Assembly: GCF_029689925.1 (NCBI RefSeq)
Contig: NZ_CP121445.1
Coordinates: 3,704,501-3,768,500, forward strand
Direction: 5' to 3'
Source of the DNA: Anaerocolumna sp. AGMB13025
GTDB lineage: Bacteria > Bacillota > Clostridia > Lachnospirales > Lachnospiraceae
Length of the DNA: 64,000 nucleotides
The notes below the pieces were generated by a model. That model saw nothing but the letters and a program-made list of their open reading frames with translations. It ran no database searches and had not been told where the DNA came from. Made by a program: the position numbers and the translations under genes. Below are positions 1 through 9,277 of the stretch, in pieces. Numbering within the stretch: position 1 is the stretch's first letter; every line of letters starts with the position of its first letter.

Positions 1-235
1 GCTGTGAAATTCCGGAAGATATGAGTTTTCCTTCGTCTATCGCAGTCTGACCTCCGCTGAATATACTAAAACTGCTTGACATGGAAGCTACTATTTCTTC
101 GTATTTTTCCGCATCAACCGTTGAAGATGCAAACAGTAAAACAAAGAAACAAAGCAACAAATTCATTAAGTCTGCAAAAGTACTCAGCCATGGAGCTCCG
201 GCACTGGCTTCCTCCGCCTTTTTCTTTCTAGCCAT
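1..235 (-). CDS. motB: Flagellar stator protein MotB, N-terminal part (cut by window edge)
   Basis: The frame opens with ATG at 233-235 and runs off the left edge, giving the first 78 residues. It shows the MotB N-terminus: a basic start (MARKKKAEEA), then STFADLMNLLLCFFVLLF as the single membrane helix with the proton-binding Asp at about residue 22, then the plug and linker region. MotB pairs with MotA as the stator that couples ion flow to flagellar rotation. The peptidoglycan-binding OmpA-like domain lies outside the window. The start overlaps the motA stop by 8 bp, indicating translational coupling. The partner ion (H+ or Na+) cannot be decided here. Confidence 0.93.
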   Translation of the reverse strand, partial: MARKKKAEEASAGAPWLSTFADLMNLLLCFFVLLFASSTVDAEKYEEIVASMSSSFSIFSGGQTAIDEGKLISSGISQ

Positions 236-1043
236 CAACTTCACCGCCTTCGGCAGTTTCAAATTCTAAACGACTAGCAGGATTTAAGAAGGATTTTAAT
301 TTTTCTTCGATAACCCTGGGATTTTCACCTGCCTGTATGGATAAAAGCCCCTCTACAATAACTTCTTTTAACATGATTTCAATCGAATTATTTGCCTTTA
401 GCTTATTAACAACCGGGATACATACCCAATTCGCCAATAAGGAACCGTAAAATGTAGTGACCAGGGCAACTGCCATGTTAGGACCGATGGTAGATGGATC
501 ATTTAAATTTTTTAACATATTAATCAAACCAATTAAAGTACCAATCATACCCCAGGCAGGACCCATTGCTGAGAGCTTGTCCCAAAAACCAATTACCTCA
601 TTATGTCTGCCTTCTATACAGCTTAACTCAGTTTCCATAATACTTCTGACAAGTTCAGGATCTGTTCCGTCAACTATTAGCAGAACTCCTTTTTGTAAAA
701 ACTCATCCTCGATACCATTCGCCGTTTCTTCCAAAGCCAGAAGACCTTCTTTTCTTGCTACGTTGGATAATGCAATGATATCCCTTATTGTTTCAACATC
801 ATTATAAGCCGGAGATTTTAATACCAGTCTGAAAGAAGCCAGTTTTTTTACATAGGATGATAAACTCTGTTCCATCGTAATTAAGGTTGTAAAAGAGCCA
901 CCAAAAGTAATCAATATAGATCCAAAATCGATAAAGTTCATTATCTTAGCAAAATTAAAACTCATTGTGTCCTGTTCAAACACCATACCAAATATCATGA
1001 TTATAATCCCGCTTATTAAACCAATAATTGAAGCAATATTCAA
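228..1043 (-). CDS. motA: Flagellar stator protein MotA
   Basis: MotA is the stator subunit that works with MotB in the cytoplasmic membrane. The roughly 270-residue protein has the family layout: two N-terminal hydrophobic segments, a large cytoplasmic loop, then two more helices containing GPAWGMIGTLIGL, the conserved Pro-Gly region of the third helix. I place the start at TTG 1041-1043, giving an N-terminus beginning NIASIIGLI, because AGGTGGGTGG lies 7-9 bases upstream. A GTG at 1050-1052 sits directly on that Shine-Dalgarno and is less likely. It is the penultimate visible gene of the flagellar operon and overlaps motB by 8 bp. Confidence 0.93.
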   Translation of the reverse strand: MNIASIIGLISGIIIMIFGMVFEQDTMSFNFAKIMNFIDFGSILITFGGSFTTLITMEQSLSSYVKKLASFRLVLKSPAYNDVETIRDIIALSNVARKEGLLALEETANGIEDEFLQKGVLLIVDGTDPELVRSIMETELSCIEGRHNEVIGFWDKLSAMGPAWGMIGTLIGLINMLKNLNDPSTIGPNMAVALVTTFYGSLLANWVCIPVVNKLKANNSIEIMLKEVIVEGLLSIQAGENPRVIEEKLKSFLNPASRLEFETAEGGEVDG

Positions 1044-1076
1044 AATGTCCACCCACCTAACTTATTCATTTGTATT

Positions 1077-1265
1077 CTATTCTTGCGAAAAAAGTTCTTT
1101 TTTGTATAATTTTACAAGATCCACAATCTCTTGTCTACTCTCAATTACCAGTATTTTTTTCCCAGTCGTTAGTGTTATGACAGTATCCGGGGTCTCTTCA
1201 ATGGTCTCAATTAAATCACAATTAATTGTTATATTAACATTATTCATTTTAGTTACATTAATCAT
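1077..1265 (-). CDS. flbD: FlbD family flagellar protein
   Basis: This small protein (62 aa from the chosen start) matches the FlbD family found between flgE and motA in Firmicute flagellar operons. The typical pattern is visible: MINVTKMN, DLIETIEETPDTVITLTTGKK, and a C-terminal helix. Its biochemical role is not firmly established. The name is shared with, but the protein is unrelated to, the Caulobacter regulator FlbD. I chose the ATG at 1263-1265 because AGGAGGAG lies just upstream; the longer frame from 1289 has no such signal. A hairpin separates it from flgE. Confidence 0.88.
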   Translation of the reverse strand: MINVTKMNNVNITINCDLIETIEETPDTVITLTTGKKILVIESRQEIVDLVKLYKKELFSQE

Positions 1266-1316
1266 TATACTCCTCCTATGCTGCTGCACGGGTTTACATT
1301 ACCTGCATTTCTTTTT

Positions 1317-1344
1317 CTGACGGCAGACAGCTGCCTGCCGTCAG
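1317..1344. other. Intra-operon hairpin between flgE and flbD
   Basis: The arms ctgacggcag (1317-1326) and ctgccgtcag (1335-1344) form a perfect 10-bp GC-rich stem with an 8-base loop. On the transcribed minus strand it is followed by an A-rich stretch, not a U-run, so it does not look like an intrinsic terminator. It may mark an RNA processing or stability boundary that raises hook mRNA relative to flbD-motAB. Confidence 0.6.
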
Positions 1345-1429
1345 GTGTTTCATACATGAAGTAAATTCAGTACTTGTTATATTTGATTTTAATACATTAA
1401 ATATTTTAAAATATTAAAGCAATGTTAAA

Positions 1430-2887
1430 TTATCTCTTTAAGTTAATCAACTCTTCCAGCATGCTATCAGATGTAGTAATTATTCTTGAGTTCGCCTGGA
1501 ATCCTCTTTGAGTTGTTATCATGTCAGTAAACTGTGCAGATAAATCTACATTGGACATTTCCAGTACACCAGTTATAAAACTGCCGCCATCACTGGAAAC
1601 ATCGTGTCCTACACCGTCAAAACTGCCTGAGTTCTGGGTTTCTGCAAATAAGTTGCCACCCTTGGCTTCAAGACCGGCAGGATTAGAGAAAGATGCTACA
1701 GCGATCTGACCTAAAAGCCGATTGTCACCGTTGTCATACTTACCATATATTTTACCATTAGTATCAATGGAAAATCCGGTCATATGACCTGCCTTCCTTC
1801 CGGAGCCTAAACTAGATACACCGGTAGGCGTTATACTGCCCATGTCGGCTTCTAATTTAGAGGTTCCGCCTGACTCGTACATGGTAACGGAGGAGAAGTC
1901 AATATTTACAGTCTTAAATGGATTCGGTGTTGCATTCATAACTAAGTTCAGTCCCTTTCCGGTAGGATTTGGTCCCGTACCGATTCCCTTAAATTTACCT
2001 GAAGTCGCATCAAACTGGAGAATATCTGCAGTGCCGGTACCGGTAAGGGTAACTTCGCCTGTAGTAGTATTAATGGCTGGATTATATGTGATTCCGCCAA
2101 ATGTAAAATTAGTAAAAGCCGGATTTAGTGCGTATACTGGCGGAGTAGCGCCATTTGATTTTGCGAATATGGATTTTCCAGTTGCATCGGTAATATCGGT
2201 TACTGCAACCGTATACTCATTGGTTACCGCATTCTGATTAACTTTTAATTTAGCGGTATACTTCTGTCCCAGACTATCAAAAAACTCTACGTTAGCAGCT
2301 TTACCGGAGGCACCGGCAACAATCTGTGTATCCTTATAATCAATGTTACCGGAAACATATGTATTGGTTGTTGCCTGAGGCTCCGAATACAGATTCGCAG
2401 GTGTAACTATTTTTATCGGAGAAACAGTACCTGCAACTGTCTTAGTATTATCTTTGGGATCTACCTGCCAGCCCATTACGGCTGCGCCGCTTGGAATGGT
2501 TAGTGTACCATCCTCATCGGTACCAAAATTTCCGGCTTTGGTAAAGTAGTTGGTACCGCCGCTATTAACAATAAAGAAAGAATCTCCTGCAATCATAATA
2601 TCATAAGGATTATCAGTTCTTTGTGAACCGCCTGTCTGCGTGATTGATGCAACAATGGATGCAACATTGGCACCAAGACCAATCTGCTTTGCATTTTGAC
2701 CACCTGCTCCGGTTGCGGCGTTAGGTCCTGTTGCACTTTGTATCGTCTGATAAAATACATCAGAAAAGGTTACGGAACTGGCCTTAAAACCAACTGTATT
2801 AACATTCGCTATATTATTACCTATAACATCCATCTTGGTCTGGTGTACACGAAGTCCTGAAACACCAGAATATAATGACCTCATCAT
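1430..2887 (-). CDS. flgE: Flagellar hook protein FlgE
   Basis: FlgE forms the hook that links rod and filament and is exported by the flagellar type III apparatus. The 485-aa protein has the flagellar rod/hook N-terminal signature near residues 6-35 (YSGVSGL, then DVIGNNIANVNTVGFK) and the matching C-terminal coiled-coil segment (TQRGFQANSRIITTSDSMLEEL). The centre is a Thr/Gly/Asn-rich beta region, as expected for the exposed D1/D2 domains. AGGAGGTC precedes the ATG. The first two codons are both ATG, so either may be used. It lies downstream of flgD, its hook-capping scaffold, and before flbD. Confidence 0.96.
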   Translation of the reverse strand: MMRSLYSGVSGLRVHQTKMDVIGNNIANVNTVGFKASSVTFSDVFYQTIQSATGPNAATGAGGQNAKQIGLGANVASIVASITQTGGSQRTDNPYDIMIAGDSFFIVNSGGTNYFTKAGNFGTDEDGTLTIPSGAAVMGWQVDPKDNTKTVAGTVSPIKIVTPANLYSEPQATTNTYVSGNIDYKDTQIVAGASGKAANVEFFDSLGQKYTAKLKVNQNAVTNEYTVAVTDITDATGKSIFAKSNGATPPVYALNPAFTNFTFGGITYNPAINTTTGEVTLTGTGTADILQFDATSGKFKGIGTGPNPTGKGLNLVMNATPNPFKTVNIDFSSVTMYESGGTSKLEADMGSITPTGVSSLGSGRKAGHMTGFSIDTNGKIYGKYDNGDNRLLGQIAVASFSNPAGLEAKGGNLFAETQNSGSFDGVGHDVSSDGGSFITGVLEMSNVDLSAQFTDMITTQRGFQANSRIITTSDSMLEELINLKR

Positions 2888-2973
2888 AATAAATGACCTC
2901 CTATAATTGTGTGCTGCCGTATCCTTTCAGTCAGTTAAGGATACTTATGCTTCCCTTTGGGTCCGGCATATTA

Positions 2974-3372
2974 TTATATAATCACAGCACCATCAATATT
3001 TGTAAATACTTTGTCATCACTGTCATTCACAGCAGTTACAACTGTTTTGTTTTTAATATTAACGATAAAAGCTATATTGTCTACCATAACCAGTGATTCG
3101 TTGATTCCCTTCTCTTGAGCTCTTTTAGCACCACTTTCCAGCCGCTTAAGCTGTTCCTCGGATAAATCTATATTCCGGCTGGCTAATCTTTCATTTGCAT
3201 GCTTTGAAAATTTTAAAGCTCCGGTATCAGAGATTTGTTGTTTTTCGAGCAGTTCCTGAAATGATAGATTGCTGTTTTCAGAAATCCGGCTTACTGTGGC
3301 ACTCTTATTTTTTAAGAGCTGTCCTGTCATTAACTCAATGGAAGAGAAACTAGTCTGTGCTATCTGATTCAT
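2974..3372 (-). CDS. Conserved flagellar operon protein (TIGR02530-type)
   Basis: This small protein of about 132 aa lies between flgD and flgE, where Firmicutes carry a conserved flagellar operon protein of unknown function (TIGR02530-like). The recognisable part is the central and C-terminal block: KFSKHANERLASRNIDLSEEQLKRL, split here as KFSKHANERL and RLASRNIDLS, followed by a region resembling FIVNIKNKTVVTAV. The start was placed at ATG 3370-3372 because AAGAGG lies five bases upstream; the longer frame from 3411 lacks a ribosome site. A role in hook assembly is inferred only from position. Confidence 0.8.
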   Translation of the reverse strand: MNQIAQTSFSSIELMTGQLLKNKSATVSRISENSNLSFQELLEKQQISDTGALKFSKHANERLASRNIDLSEEQLKRLESGAKRAQEKGINESLVMVDNIAFIVNIKNKTVVTAVNDSDDKVFTNIDGAVII

Positions 3373-3444
3373 ACAAACCTCTTTTCCGTCATGCGAAACC
3401 AGCCTTGACAATCCGTGCTATACTTTCATAAAAAGCAGCTACCT

Positions 3445-4254
3445 TTAAGCAGTTTTATCAGAGCCATCTCCTGAATCATCACCTGTGTCATTTCCATTAT
3501 CTGCATCAGGATCCGGATCTTTCGGGGGAGCTTCTCCCTTTACTTCAATTACTATCTCATTGGATATCGTAGTATATAAAGCATCATTAAAAACTATCGT
3601 AGGCTTATAAGTACCATTTTCTAATTCCTCGAAAACATCTTTGCTGATTGTCACTTTATTATCTTTTACACTGACTTTATCATCAGAAATAACCTTACCG
3701 TTTAAAACAATAGCCACATCGGTTGCCACTGTTTCTCCCTTGCCTAAGTTAACTTCAAATGTGATATCCTTTGGTTCTGATTTATCAAAGGTTGCTTCAA
3801 CTTTCTTCGGTATGTACGGCAAACCTTGTTTAATCATATATGTACTGTCGATAACCTCCTGAAGCTGATCCAGTGTATATAGATTACCCCCGATTACCAA
3901 CTGGGCTTTTCCATTATTTATGACTACGGAATCAACAGTACCGCTATTCGTCGTGGTCTTACCGGCGGAATCCGTACTTTTTACTACTACATTCATACCC
4001 ACTAGACCAAATGCCTGTGAATTAGAATAGGATTGGTTAAGATTCTGCATTTGCTCCAATTGTGAAAAAGTAGCCAATTGTGCAACATATTGGGTATCTG
4101 TATTCGGATTTAATGGATCCTGGTATTTCATCTGAGTTACTAACAATTGCAGAAAAGAATCTTTGTCCAAAGAACTTCCGGTTGTTTTTTCTGATTTGTA
4201 GGAAGTCGTCTGGCTGTTTATTTCATTAATTGTTGATTTTATTGGATCACTCAT
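3445..4254 (-). CDS. flgD: Flagellar hook-capping scaffold protein FlgD
   Basis: FlgD caps the growing hook and is needed for FlgE polymerisation. Residues about 31-55 carry the family signature (SFLQLLVTQMKYQDPLNP, then DTQYVAQLATFSQLEQ). The middle holds the expected beta-rich FlgD/Ig-like segment. The C-terminus ends in an unusual Asp/Gly/Pro-rich acidic tail of about 30 residues (from EAPPKDPDPDADN onward) that is probably disordered. It follows fliK, whose product controls hook length. At 269 aa it is longer than typical FlgD proteins (about 140-230 aa), largely because of the Ig-like part and tail. Confidence 0.94.
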   Translation of the reverse strand: MSDPIKSTINEINSQTTSYKSEKTTGSSLDKDSFLQLLVTQMKYQDPLNPNTDTQYVAQLATFSQLEQMQNLNQSYSNSQAFGLVGMNVVVKSTDSAGKTTTNSGTVDSVVINNGKAQLVIGGNLYTLDQLQEVIDSTYMIKQGLPYIPKKVEATFDKSEPKDITFEVNLGKGETVATDVAIVLNGKVISDDKVSVKDNKVTISKDVFEELENGTYKPTIVFNDALYTTISNEIVIEVKGEAPPKDPDPDADNGNDTGDDSGDGSDKTA

Positions 4255-4274
4255 ATATTCTCCTTTCCCTGAAA

Positions 4275-5705
4275 TTAAGCGGTGTAATCAATACTGTTTC
4301 CGCTTTGGGATTCAAGACCGATGTCCTCAGTCTCATCCTTAGTTTCTGCATAACCATCAGCTTCTGTTAAATTAATCGTCCGGTTTTTGGAACGGTTCTG
4401 CTGTTCTTTTCCATCGCCACCAGCTGCCTGATTGCTTTGTTCAAAAGAAAAATTAGAAACTGTTACTTCAATGGATTCAACTTTAAGTCCCTGATTGTTT
4501 AAATTATCCTTTAATACCTGCATCTGGCTTTCAATTGCTTCTTTCGCCAATTCGTTCTGAGCAGTAAAATGAGCGGTCATAATACCATCTTTTGCTATGA
4601 CGGACAGATTGATTTTACCCAGGCTTTCCGGATTTAATTGAATTTCCATGGATGTTTGTTCCGGTTTAATCATGATCTTAATCTGATCTACGATCTGATT
4701 GGTGATATTTTGCATTTGTCTGACATTAGCAATTTGTTCTGTAAAATTCATACTGTTTTCATTACCTTTGACAGCAAGATTCTGTACGAACATTTCAGAA
4801 GGTGTTTGTGTTTTTAAATCAGGTTCCTGCTTGGCAGTATCTTTTCCAGCGTCATCCTGGTTCTGCTGCATCGCATTCGATGTTTTATTATCAGGAGTTT
4901 TATAAACTTCGATTTTTATGCTATCTTGTTTATCTGTTAACATGTTATCGTCAGTCTTTAAATTCTGTGCAGGTTCTAATTCTGCTGGTTTTAAGAGTTC
5001 CTGATTATTAATATCCGGTTCTGTCTGGTTTAATTTCTGCATCATCTCTGATAGTTCTTCTTTTGTGAACCCGGTACCCTGCCCCGTCTTTAAATCATCA
5101 ACGGCCTGAATCAACTGTTTCATACTATCTGCAAGATTTTCATCTGTCAGTACTTTAGTAATATCAGCTGCACCATTTACCTGTAATACCAATTGTTTTA
5201 AATTATCAGTATTCAGAAGATCGGCTGAGGTAAACCCTAAGTTCTCCATGGCTTTGTCAAGTTCTTCCTTTGTCAGACCAAGATTGTTCATAACAGTATT
5301 CTGCAATAGGACCAGGAAGTCTTCCAGATTCTTATTAACACTTGCTATGTCATCCTTATTATCATCAGAAGCATTCACCTGGGTGTTTTGAGAATTCACA
5401 ATATCATCTGGATTTTTCACAGCTTCCGTATTATCGTTAACAGCTTTGCTAGTACTCCCAGACTTTTGTTTCACATCAGACGCTGTTGGCTTATCCTCAG
5501 CAGACAGTTTATCAGCAGCTGGGTCATTTTTTGTTGCTTTAACAGTGTCTTTGTCTTTGGTTCCAGTACTTTTCGCCTTTAAGCTATTATCCATAACACT
5601 GCCAAAATCAGTATTTGTGCTTTTTGTATTACTATAAGTAGTTTTACTGGTTTTGGATTCACCAAATATCTTAATGGCATCTGTCTTTACCGTTTGCATC
5701 TCCAT
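4275..5705 (-). CDS. fliK: Flagellar hook-length control protein FliK
   Basis: FliK is an exported molecular ruler that measures hook length and switches export specificity from hook to filament proteins. This 476-aa protein has the usual layout: a long, poorly conserved, polar and probably disordered N-terminal two-thirds (Asp/Lys/Thr/Asn/Gln rich), then the conserved C-terminal Flg_hook domain from about residue 350 (QLNPESLGKINLSVIAKDG, then QNELAKEAIESQMQVLKDNL). Position between the MotE-like gene and flgD matches Bacillus and Clostridium operons. The protein is identified by its C-terminal domain and its place in the operon. Confidence 0.9.
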   Translation of the reverse strand: MEMQTVKTDAIKIFGESKTSKTTYSNTKSTNTDFGSVMDNSLKAKSTGTKDKDTVKATKNDPAADKLSAEDKPTASDVKQKSGSTSKAVNDNTEAVKNPDDIVNSQNTQVNASDDNKDDIASVNKNLEDFLVLLQNTVMNNLGLTKEELDKAMENLGFTSADLLNTDNLKQLVLQVNGAADITKVLTDENLADSMKQLIQAVDDLKTGQGTGFTKEELSEMMQKLNQTEPDINNQELLKPAELEPAQNLKTDDNMLTDKQDSIKIEVYKTPDNKTSNAMQQNQDDAGKDTAKQEPDLKTQTPSEMFVQNLAVKGNENSMNFTEQIANVRQMQNITNQIVDQIKIMIKPEQTSMEIQLNPESLGKINLSVIAKDGIMTAHFTAQNELAKEAIESQMQVLKDNLNNQGLKVESIEVTVSNFSFEQSNQAAGGDGKEQQNRSKNRTINLTEADGYAETKDETEDIGLESQSGNSIDYTA

Positions 5706-5783
5706 ACTTTTTTCCTCCTTTCTCGAGTAATATTTATACTTAAGCAGTATTTCAAATGATATTACTGCGTAAGTAACATAAGT

Positions 5784-6614
5784 TTAATTTCCACCAGTCT
5801 GGTCCGTAGTATCACTTGAGTCGGAGGTATTATTGTAACTGAGTTTTGCTTTTTTCTCCGCATCCATATCAAACATCTTCTTGGTGATCTTTGCCGCTGC
5901 TGTGGGATCCATCTGGGCCAGGATAAGTGAACTCTCCGAGGGTCTCATGGATAAAAGCATTTCTGATACCAAATCAATATCCGCAGTCATTGTTTCAAGA
6001 ATAGCTGCTGCTTCCGCTGGCTTCATCTTTCGGTAAATATCTGCTTTTTCTTTGATTTTTTGATCGTACTGCATCTGTTCGACAACCTGCCTGTAGATTT
6101 CTTCAGCATGGGTCGGATCTATGCCTTCATAATATTTCTTATATTCCTCAATACTTGGAGCCTGGTCTGAAAAAACAACTTCTTCATCAAATTGTTTTAC
6201 CTTTTCTTCAAAAGCCTTTTGATTATCTTCAAAAACTTTCAGCCGATCCACTTCCGCCTGCAACTCTTTAATCTTCTCAGCGCTTGTTTTATCACCTTTT
6301 GACAAAGTGTCATTTAAGGTTTCTAATTCCTTAATACGGTCAATTGCCTCTTTCAGGGTAGTATAGGGATAATCATTTTCGTAGGCAATTTGTTCCTCCG
6401 GTACATCAGGAAGAATCTTATTTACAAGGGGTACATCTTTTAAAAGAGGTCTTAGTATCGAATTTCCAAATCCACCAACATCTAATTTAATCAAAACCGC
6501 AAAGACCGCCAGCCATATCAGAACTATAAATAAAACAATTATGGCGGCTATTATCCGGCTGCCTGCTTTTTTGGTCTTTTCATTCGTGTCTAAATCCTTA
6601 TTTTTATCCGGCAT
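5784..6614 (-). CDS. MotE-like (YlxF-type) flagellar protein
   Basis: The protein of 276 aa has a single N-terminal membrane helix (about residues 20-42, IIAAIIVLFIVLIWLAVFAV), a coiled-coil segment (about 85-135), and a C-terminal MgtE-N-like helical domain (KMKPAEAAAILETM, then LLSMRPSESSLILAQMDP). This is the architecture of YlxF in the Bacillus fla/che operon and of MotE, a stator chaperone described in other bacteria. The position between fliJ and fliK supports that family. Function as a stator or export helper is inferred. It is not a magnesium transporter, since the MgtE channel domain is absent. Confidence 0.82.
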   Translation of the reverse strand: MPDKNKDLDTNEKTKKAGSRIIAAIIVLFIVLIWLAVFAVLIKLDVGGFGNSILRPLLKDVPLVNKILPDVPEEQIAYENDYPYTTLKEAIDRIKELETLNDTLSKGDKTSAEKIKELQAEVDRLKVFEDNQKAFEEKVKQFDEEVVFSDQAPSIEEYKKYYEGIDPTHAEEIYRQVVEQMQYDQKIKEKADIYRKMKPAEAAAILETMTADIDLVSEMLLSMRPSESSLILAQMDPTAAAKITKKMFDMDAEKKAKLSYNNTSDSSDTTDQTGGN

Positions 6615-6625
6615 CTTCTTTCCTC

Positions 6626-7075
6626 CTAGTTATCGGCAGGATTATTATATTTAAAACTGACTAATTCATCTATTTCTTTTCTTTCCTCGGCTTCATATTC
6701 AATAAAATAATTCGTTAATGCATTTTCCTTTAATTTTTCGTGAGTCTTACGTTCCATCATTGTAACATTTAAACGGATCCGAGCATTCTCCAGCTGCTTT
6801 TCAGCTTTTTTAACCGCCAGCTGCTGCAGGCTGATATGGTGTTTCACAATATCAATAGCTTCTTCACATTTACAGATATCAAACAGTTTAAGCTTTGACT
6901 GTACCAGATTTCTTTTCCTCTCCTGATACATAGTTACCTTATTTTTAAGAGCAGTAAGTTTCTCCTCCTCTTCGGAAAGTTTCATCCTTGCCAGTCCGTA
7001 AGCTGTTTTAGCCTGATCTTCCATTTTGTACTTAATGGAGAGGATATTTTCCATTTTATAGACAAACTTAGTCAT
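6626..7075 (-). CDS. fliJ: Flagellar export chaperone FliJ
   Basis: FliJ is a small coiled-coil protein that bridges the FliI ATPase ring to the export gate and recycles export chaperones. The 149-aa product is nearly all charged alpha-helix with heptad-like patterns (EEEEKLTALKNKVTMYQERK, and a second long helix near residues 75-130), as expected for the antiparallel coiled coil. Family sequence conservation is low, so identity rests on size, predicted fold, and position immediately after fliI with a gap of only 8 bp. Confidence 0.85.
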   Translation of the reverse strand: MTKFVYKMENILSIKYKMEDQAKTAYGLARMKLSEEEEKLTALKNKVTMYQERKRNLVQSKLKLFDICKCEEAIDIVKHHISLQQLAVKKAEKQLENARIRLNVTMMERKTHEKLKENALTNYFIEYEAEERKEIDELVSFKYNNPADN

Positions 7076-7083
7076 TCTTTCAC

Positions 7084-8394
7084 CTAATCCTTAAAAATTT
7101 CTGCAAGTAAATCAATTATCTGCCCGAATTCCAATTTATCATTGACATCCTGCCTGAGGAACTCATTTACTGAATCAATTTTTGATATGGCATAATCTAT
7201 ATTTTTATTAGAACCAGTCTTATAGGCTCCGATATTAATCAAATCTTCAGCTTCACTGTAAGTCGCCAAAACCATCTTTAACCTGCCGGCTGCTTCTTTA
7301 TGTTCTTTGTCTGCTATGGAGGACATTACACGGGATATACTTTGCAGTACATCAATAGCCGGGTAATGATTTTTATTGGCAAACTTTCTGGTCAGCATAA
7401 TATGTCCGTCTAAGATACCTCTGGCGGTATCTGTTATGGGTTCATTAAAATCATCACCATCTACCAGTACTGTATATAATCCGGTGATAGAACCTTTATC
7501 AGAATTCCCTGCCCGTTCCAACAATTTCGGCATTTCTGAATAAACACTGGGCGGATATCCACGGGAAACTGGAGGTTCTCCGGAAGCCAGCCCGATTTCT
7601 CTTTGGGCCATGGAGAAACGAGTGAGTGAGTCCATCATCAGTAACACATCTTTGCCCTGATCCCTGAAATATTCCGCGATTGCTGTTGCGGTCTTTGCGG
7701 CCTTTTTACGGATCAGCGCAGGCTTATCCGAAGTAGCAACCACCACCACAGAGCGTCTTATGCCTTCTTCGCCTAAATCCCGCTCGATAAATTCTCTGAC
7801 TTCCCTGCCACGTTCACCAATCAGAGCAATCACATTAATATCCGCCTTGGTATTTCTGGCAAACATTCCAAGGAGGGTACTTTTTCCTACACCGCTGCCG
7901 GCAAATATTCCGATACGCTGACCTTTTCCCACCGTTATCATGGCATCGACAGCTTTTACTCCCAAAGGAAGGACTTCATCAATCAACTTTCGTTTAAGAG
8001 GGTCCGGCGGTTCCGCTTCCACGGAATATCCTGTATTTAGTTTTAATTCTGAATTATCGATAGGTTTTCCAAGCCCGTCCAGGGTTTTACCAAGGAGACT
8101 ATCTCCAACGTAAACTTTTAGAGGCTCCTTCGTGGTTTCAACGGTACTGCCAATACCAATGCCTTCTACATTGCCGTAGGGCATCAATAAGATGCGGTCA
8201 TCACGGAAGCCTACCACTTCAGCCATTAGGGTTTGGGATTTATCTTTAGAAACGATATAACATAAATCGTTCAGATTAGCCTTAGGGCCAATGGATTCGA
8301 TGGTTAAGCCAACTACCTTTACAACTCTGCCCAAAGATTTTTCGTATGTTTTATCTGCTAATTTCCTGTATTTATTTATGTCTACAGTAATCAT
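7084..8394 (-). CDS. fliI: Flagellum-specific ATPase FliI
   Basis: FliI is the F1-beta-like hexameric ATPase that energises flagellar protein export together with FliH and FliJ. The 436-aa sequence carries a Walker A motif (AGSGVGKSTLL, about residues 165-175), the ALIGERGREVREFI segment, a Walker B strand (DVLLMMDSLTRFSMAQRE), and the SGEPPVSRGYPPSVYSEMPKL block typical of type III secretion ATPases. Length and order match the family. It sits between fliH and fliJ in the same orientation. Confidence 0.97.
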   Translation of the reverse strand: MITVDINKYRKLADKTYEKSLGRVVKVVGLTIESIGPKANLNDLCYIVSKDKSQTLMAEVVGFRDDRILLMPYGNVEGIGIGSTVETTKEPLKVYVGDSLLGKTLDGLGKPIDNSELKLNTGYSVEAEPPDPLKRKLIDEVLPLGVKAVDAMITVGKGQRIGIFAGSGVGKSTLLGMFARNTKADINVIALIGERGREVREFIERDLGEEGIRRSVVVVATSDKPALIRKKAAKTATAIAEYFRDQGKDVLLMMDSLTRFSMAQREIGLASGEPPVSRGYPPSVYSEMPKLLERAGNSDKGSITGLYTVLVDGDDFNEPITDTARGILDGHIMLTRKFANKNHYPAIDVLQSISRVMSSIADKEHKEAAGRLKMVLATYSEAEDLINIGAYKTGSNKNIDYAISKIDSVNEFLRQDVNDKLEFGQIIDLLAEIFKD

Positions 8395-8458
8395 AACTGA
8401 CCCCCATCTGTTACTCCACTCATATTTTCATCTAAAACTTACGTTTCTGATTCACTCT

Positions 8459-9277
8459 TTATATTGAAAGAAATTTTATATCCTGTATCAGATTATTTAA
8501 CTGAATATCCAGGCTGCAATCAATTATAATGGTATCCGTTTCGATAAGGCATTGATTTCTCTCCAAGTCCTTATCCATAATAACATCAATTGAAGTCCCT
8601 TCTTTAACCATAGTTGCTAATTCTACTTTTTTCGACATCACAGGTTCATAGTCCTCCTTCGATGTCCTGATTATGTAAAACTTACTGCTATCGGCATTCA
8701 GGATTGCCTTATGTATCAGATAACAAATGACATCGTGTTTATCCTCAATAACTACCCCGGTAAGACTTTTTACTAAAAGAGCCAATACCTCGGCAAATTT
8801 GGGTTCCAAGTCACTGACTTGCTTTAAATACTCTTGTTTCTGGCTATCCATTAACCGGTCGAGTTCATTTTGCTTTTCCTGTACTTCTGCCATACTTTTT
8901 TGCATTCCATCCTGGTATCCAAGACTGCGTGCTTCTTCATAGATTTCTTCACTTTTACTTTGGGCATCCAATTGAGCTGCTTCTATTATTCTTGCAGCCT
9001 CTTCTCTGGCTTCCTTAAGAATCTGTTCCCGCTGGAGTTTTGACATTTCGTCTTCTTCCTCCAGTGAAACTGTATCAATTACAGTCACCTGGATACCTTC
9101 CGTAAATGTCTGTCCGTCTGCTTCTTTTGTGACAGCTGATTCATTCCAGGCAGAATATTGATTGAAACGTTGATCCAGATTAATTAACCGGAACTGTTCA
9201 CTTCTTTCGTTGGAGTCAATTACTTTTTTGTTGTCGTCATTTAGATAAATAAATCTTGATTTAATTATATTAGACAA
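8459..9277 (-). CDS. fliH: Flagellar assembly protein FliH
   Basis: FliH regulates and docks FliI at the export apparatus. The product (about 272 aa) has a Glu/Lys/Gln-rich central coiled coil (about residues 70-140, including REQILKEAREEAARIIEAAQ) and a C-terminal domain resembling the V-ATPase E subunit (LALLVKSLTGVVIEDKHDV). I place the start at TTG 9275-9277, giving an N-terminus beginning SNIIKSRFIYL, because GGAGGTGA lies about eight bases upstream inside the fliG end. This gives an 8-bp overlap with fliG. GTG at 9293-9295 or 9287-9289 are alternatives. Confidence 0.88.
   Translation of the reverse strand: MSNIIKSRFIYLNDDNKKVIDSNERSEQFRLINLDQRFNQYSAWNESAVTKEADGQTFTEGIQVTVIDTVSLEEEDEMSKLQREQILKEAREEAARIIEAAQLDAQSKSEEIYEEARSLGYQDGMQKSMAEVQEKQNELDRLMDSQKQEYLKQVSDLEPKFAEVLALLVKSLTGVVIEDKHDVICYLIHKAILNADSSKFYIIRTSKEDYEPVMSKKVELATMVKEGTSIDVIMDKDLERNQCLIETDTIIIDCSLDIQLNNLIQDIKFLSI

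Noticed and set aside
1317-1344. Intrinsic terminator ending the flagellar transcript at flgE
   Set aside because: The transcribed strand has A-rich sequence, not a U-run, after the stem, and flbD-motAB continue in the same direction with close spacing.
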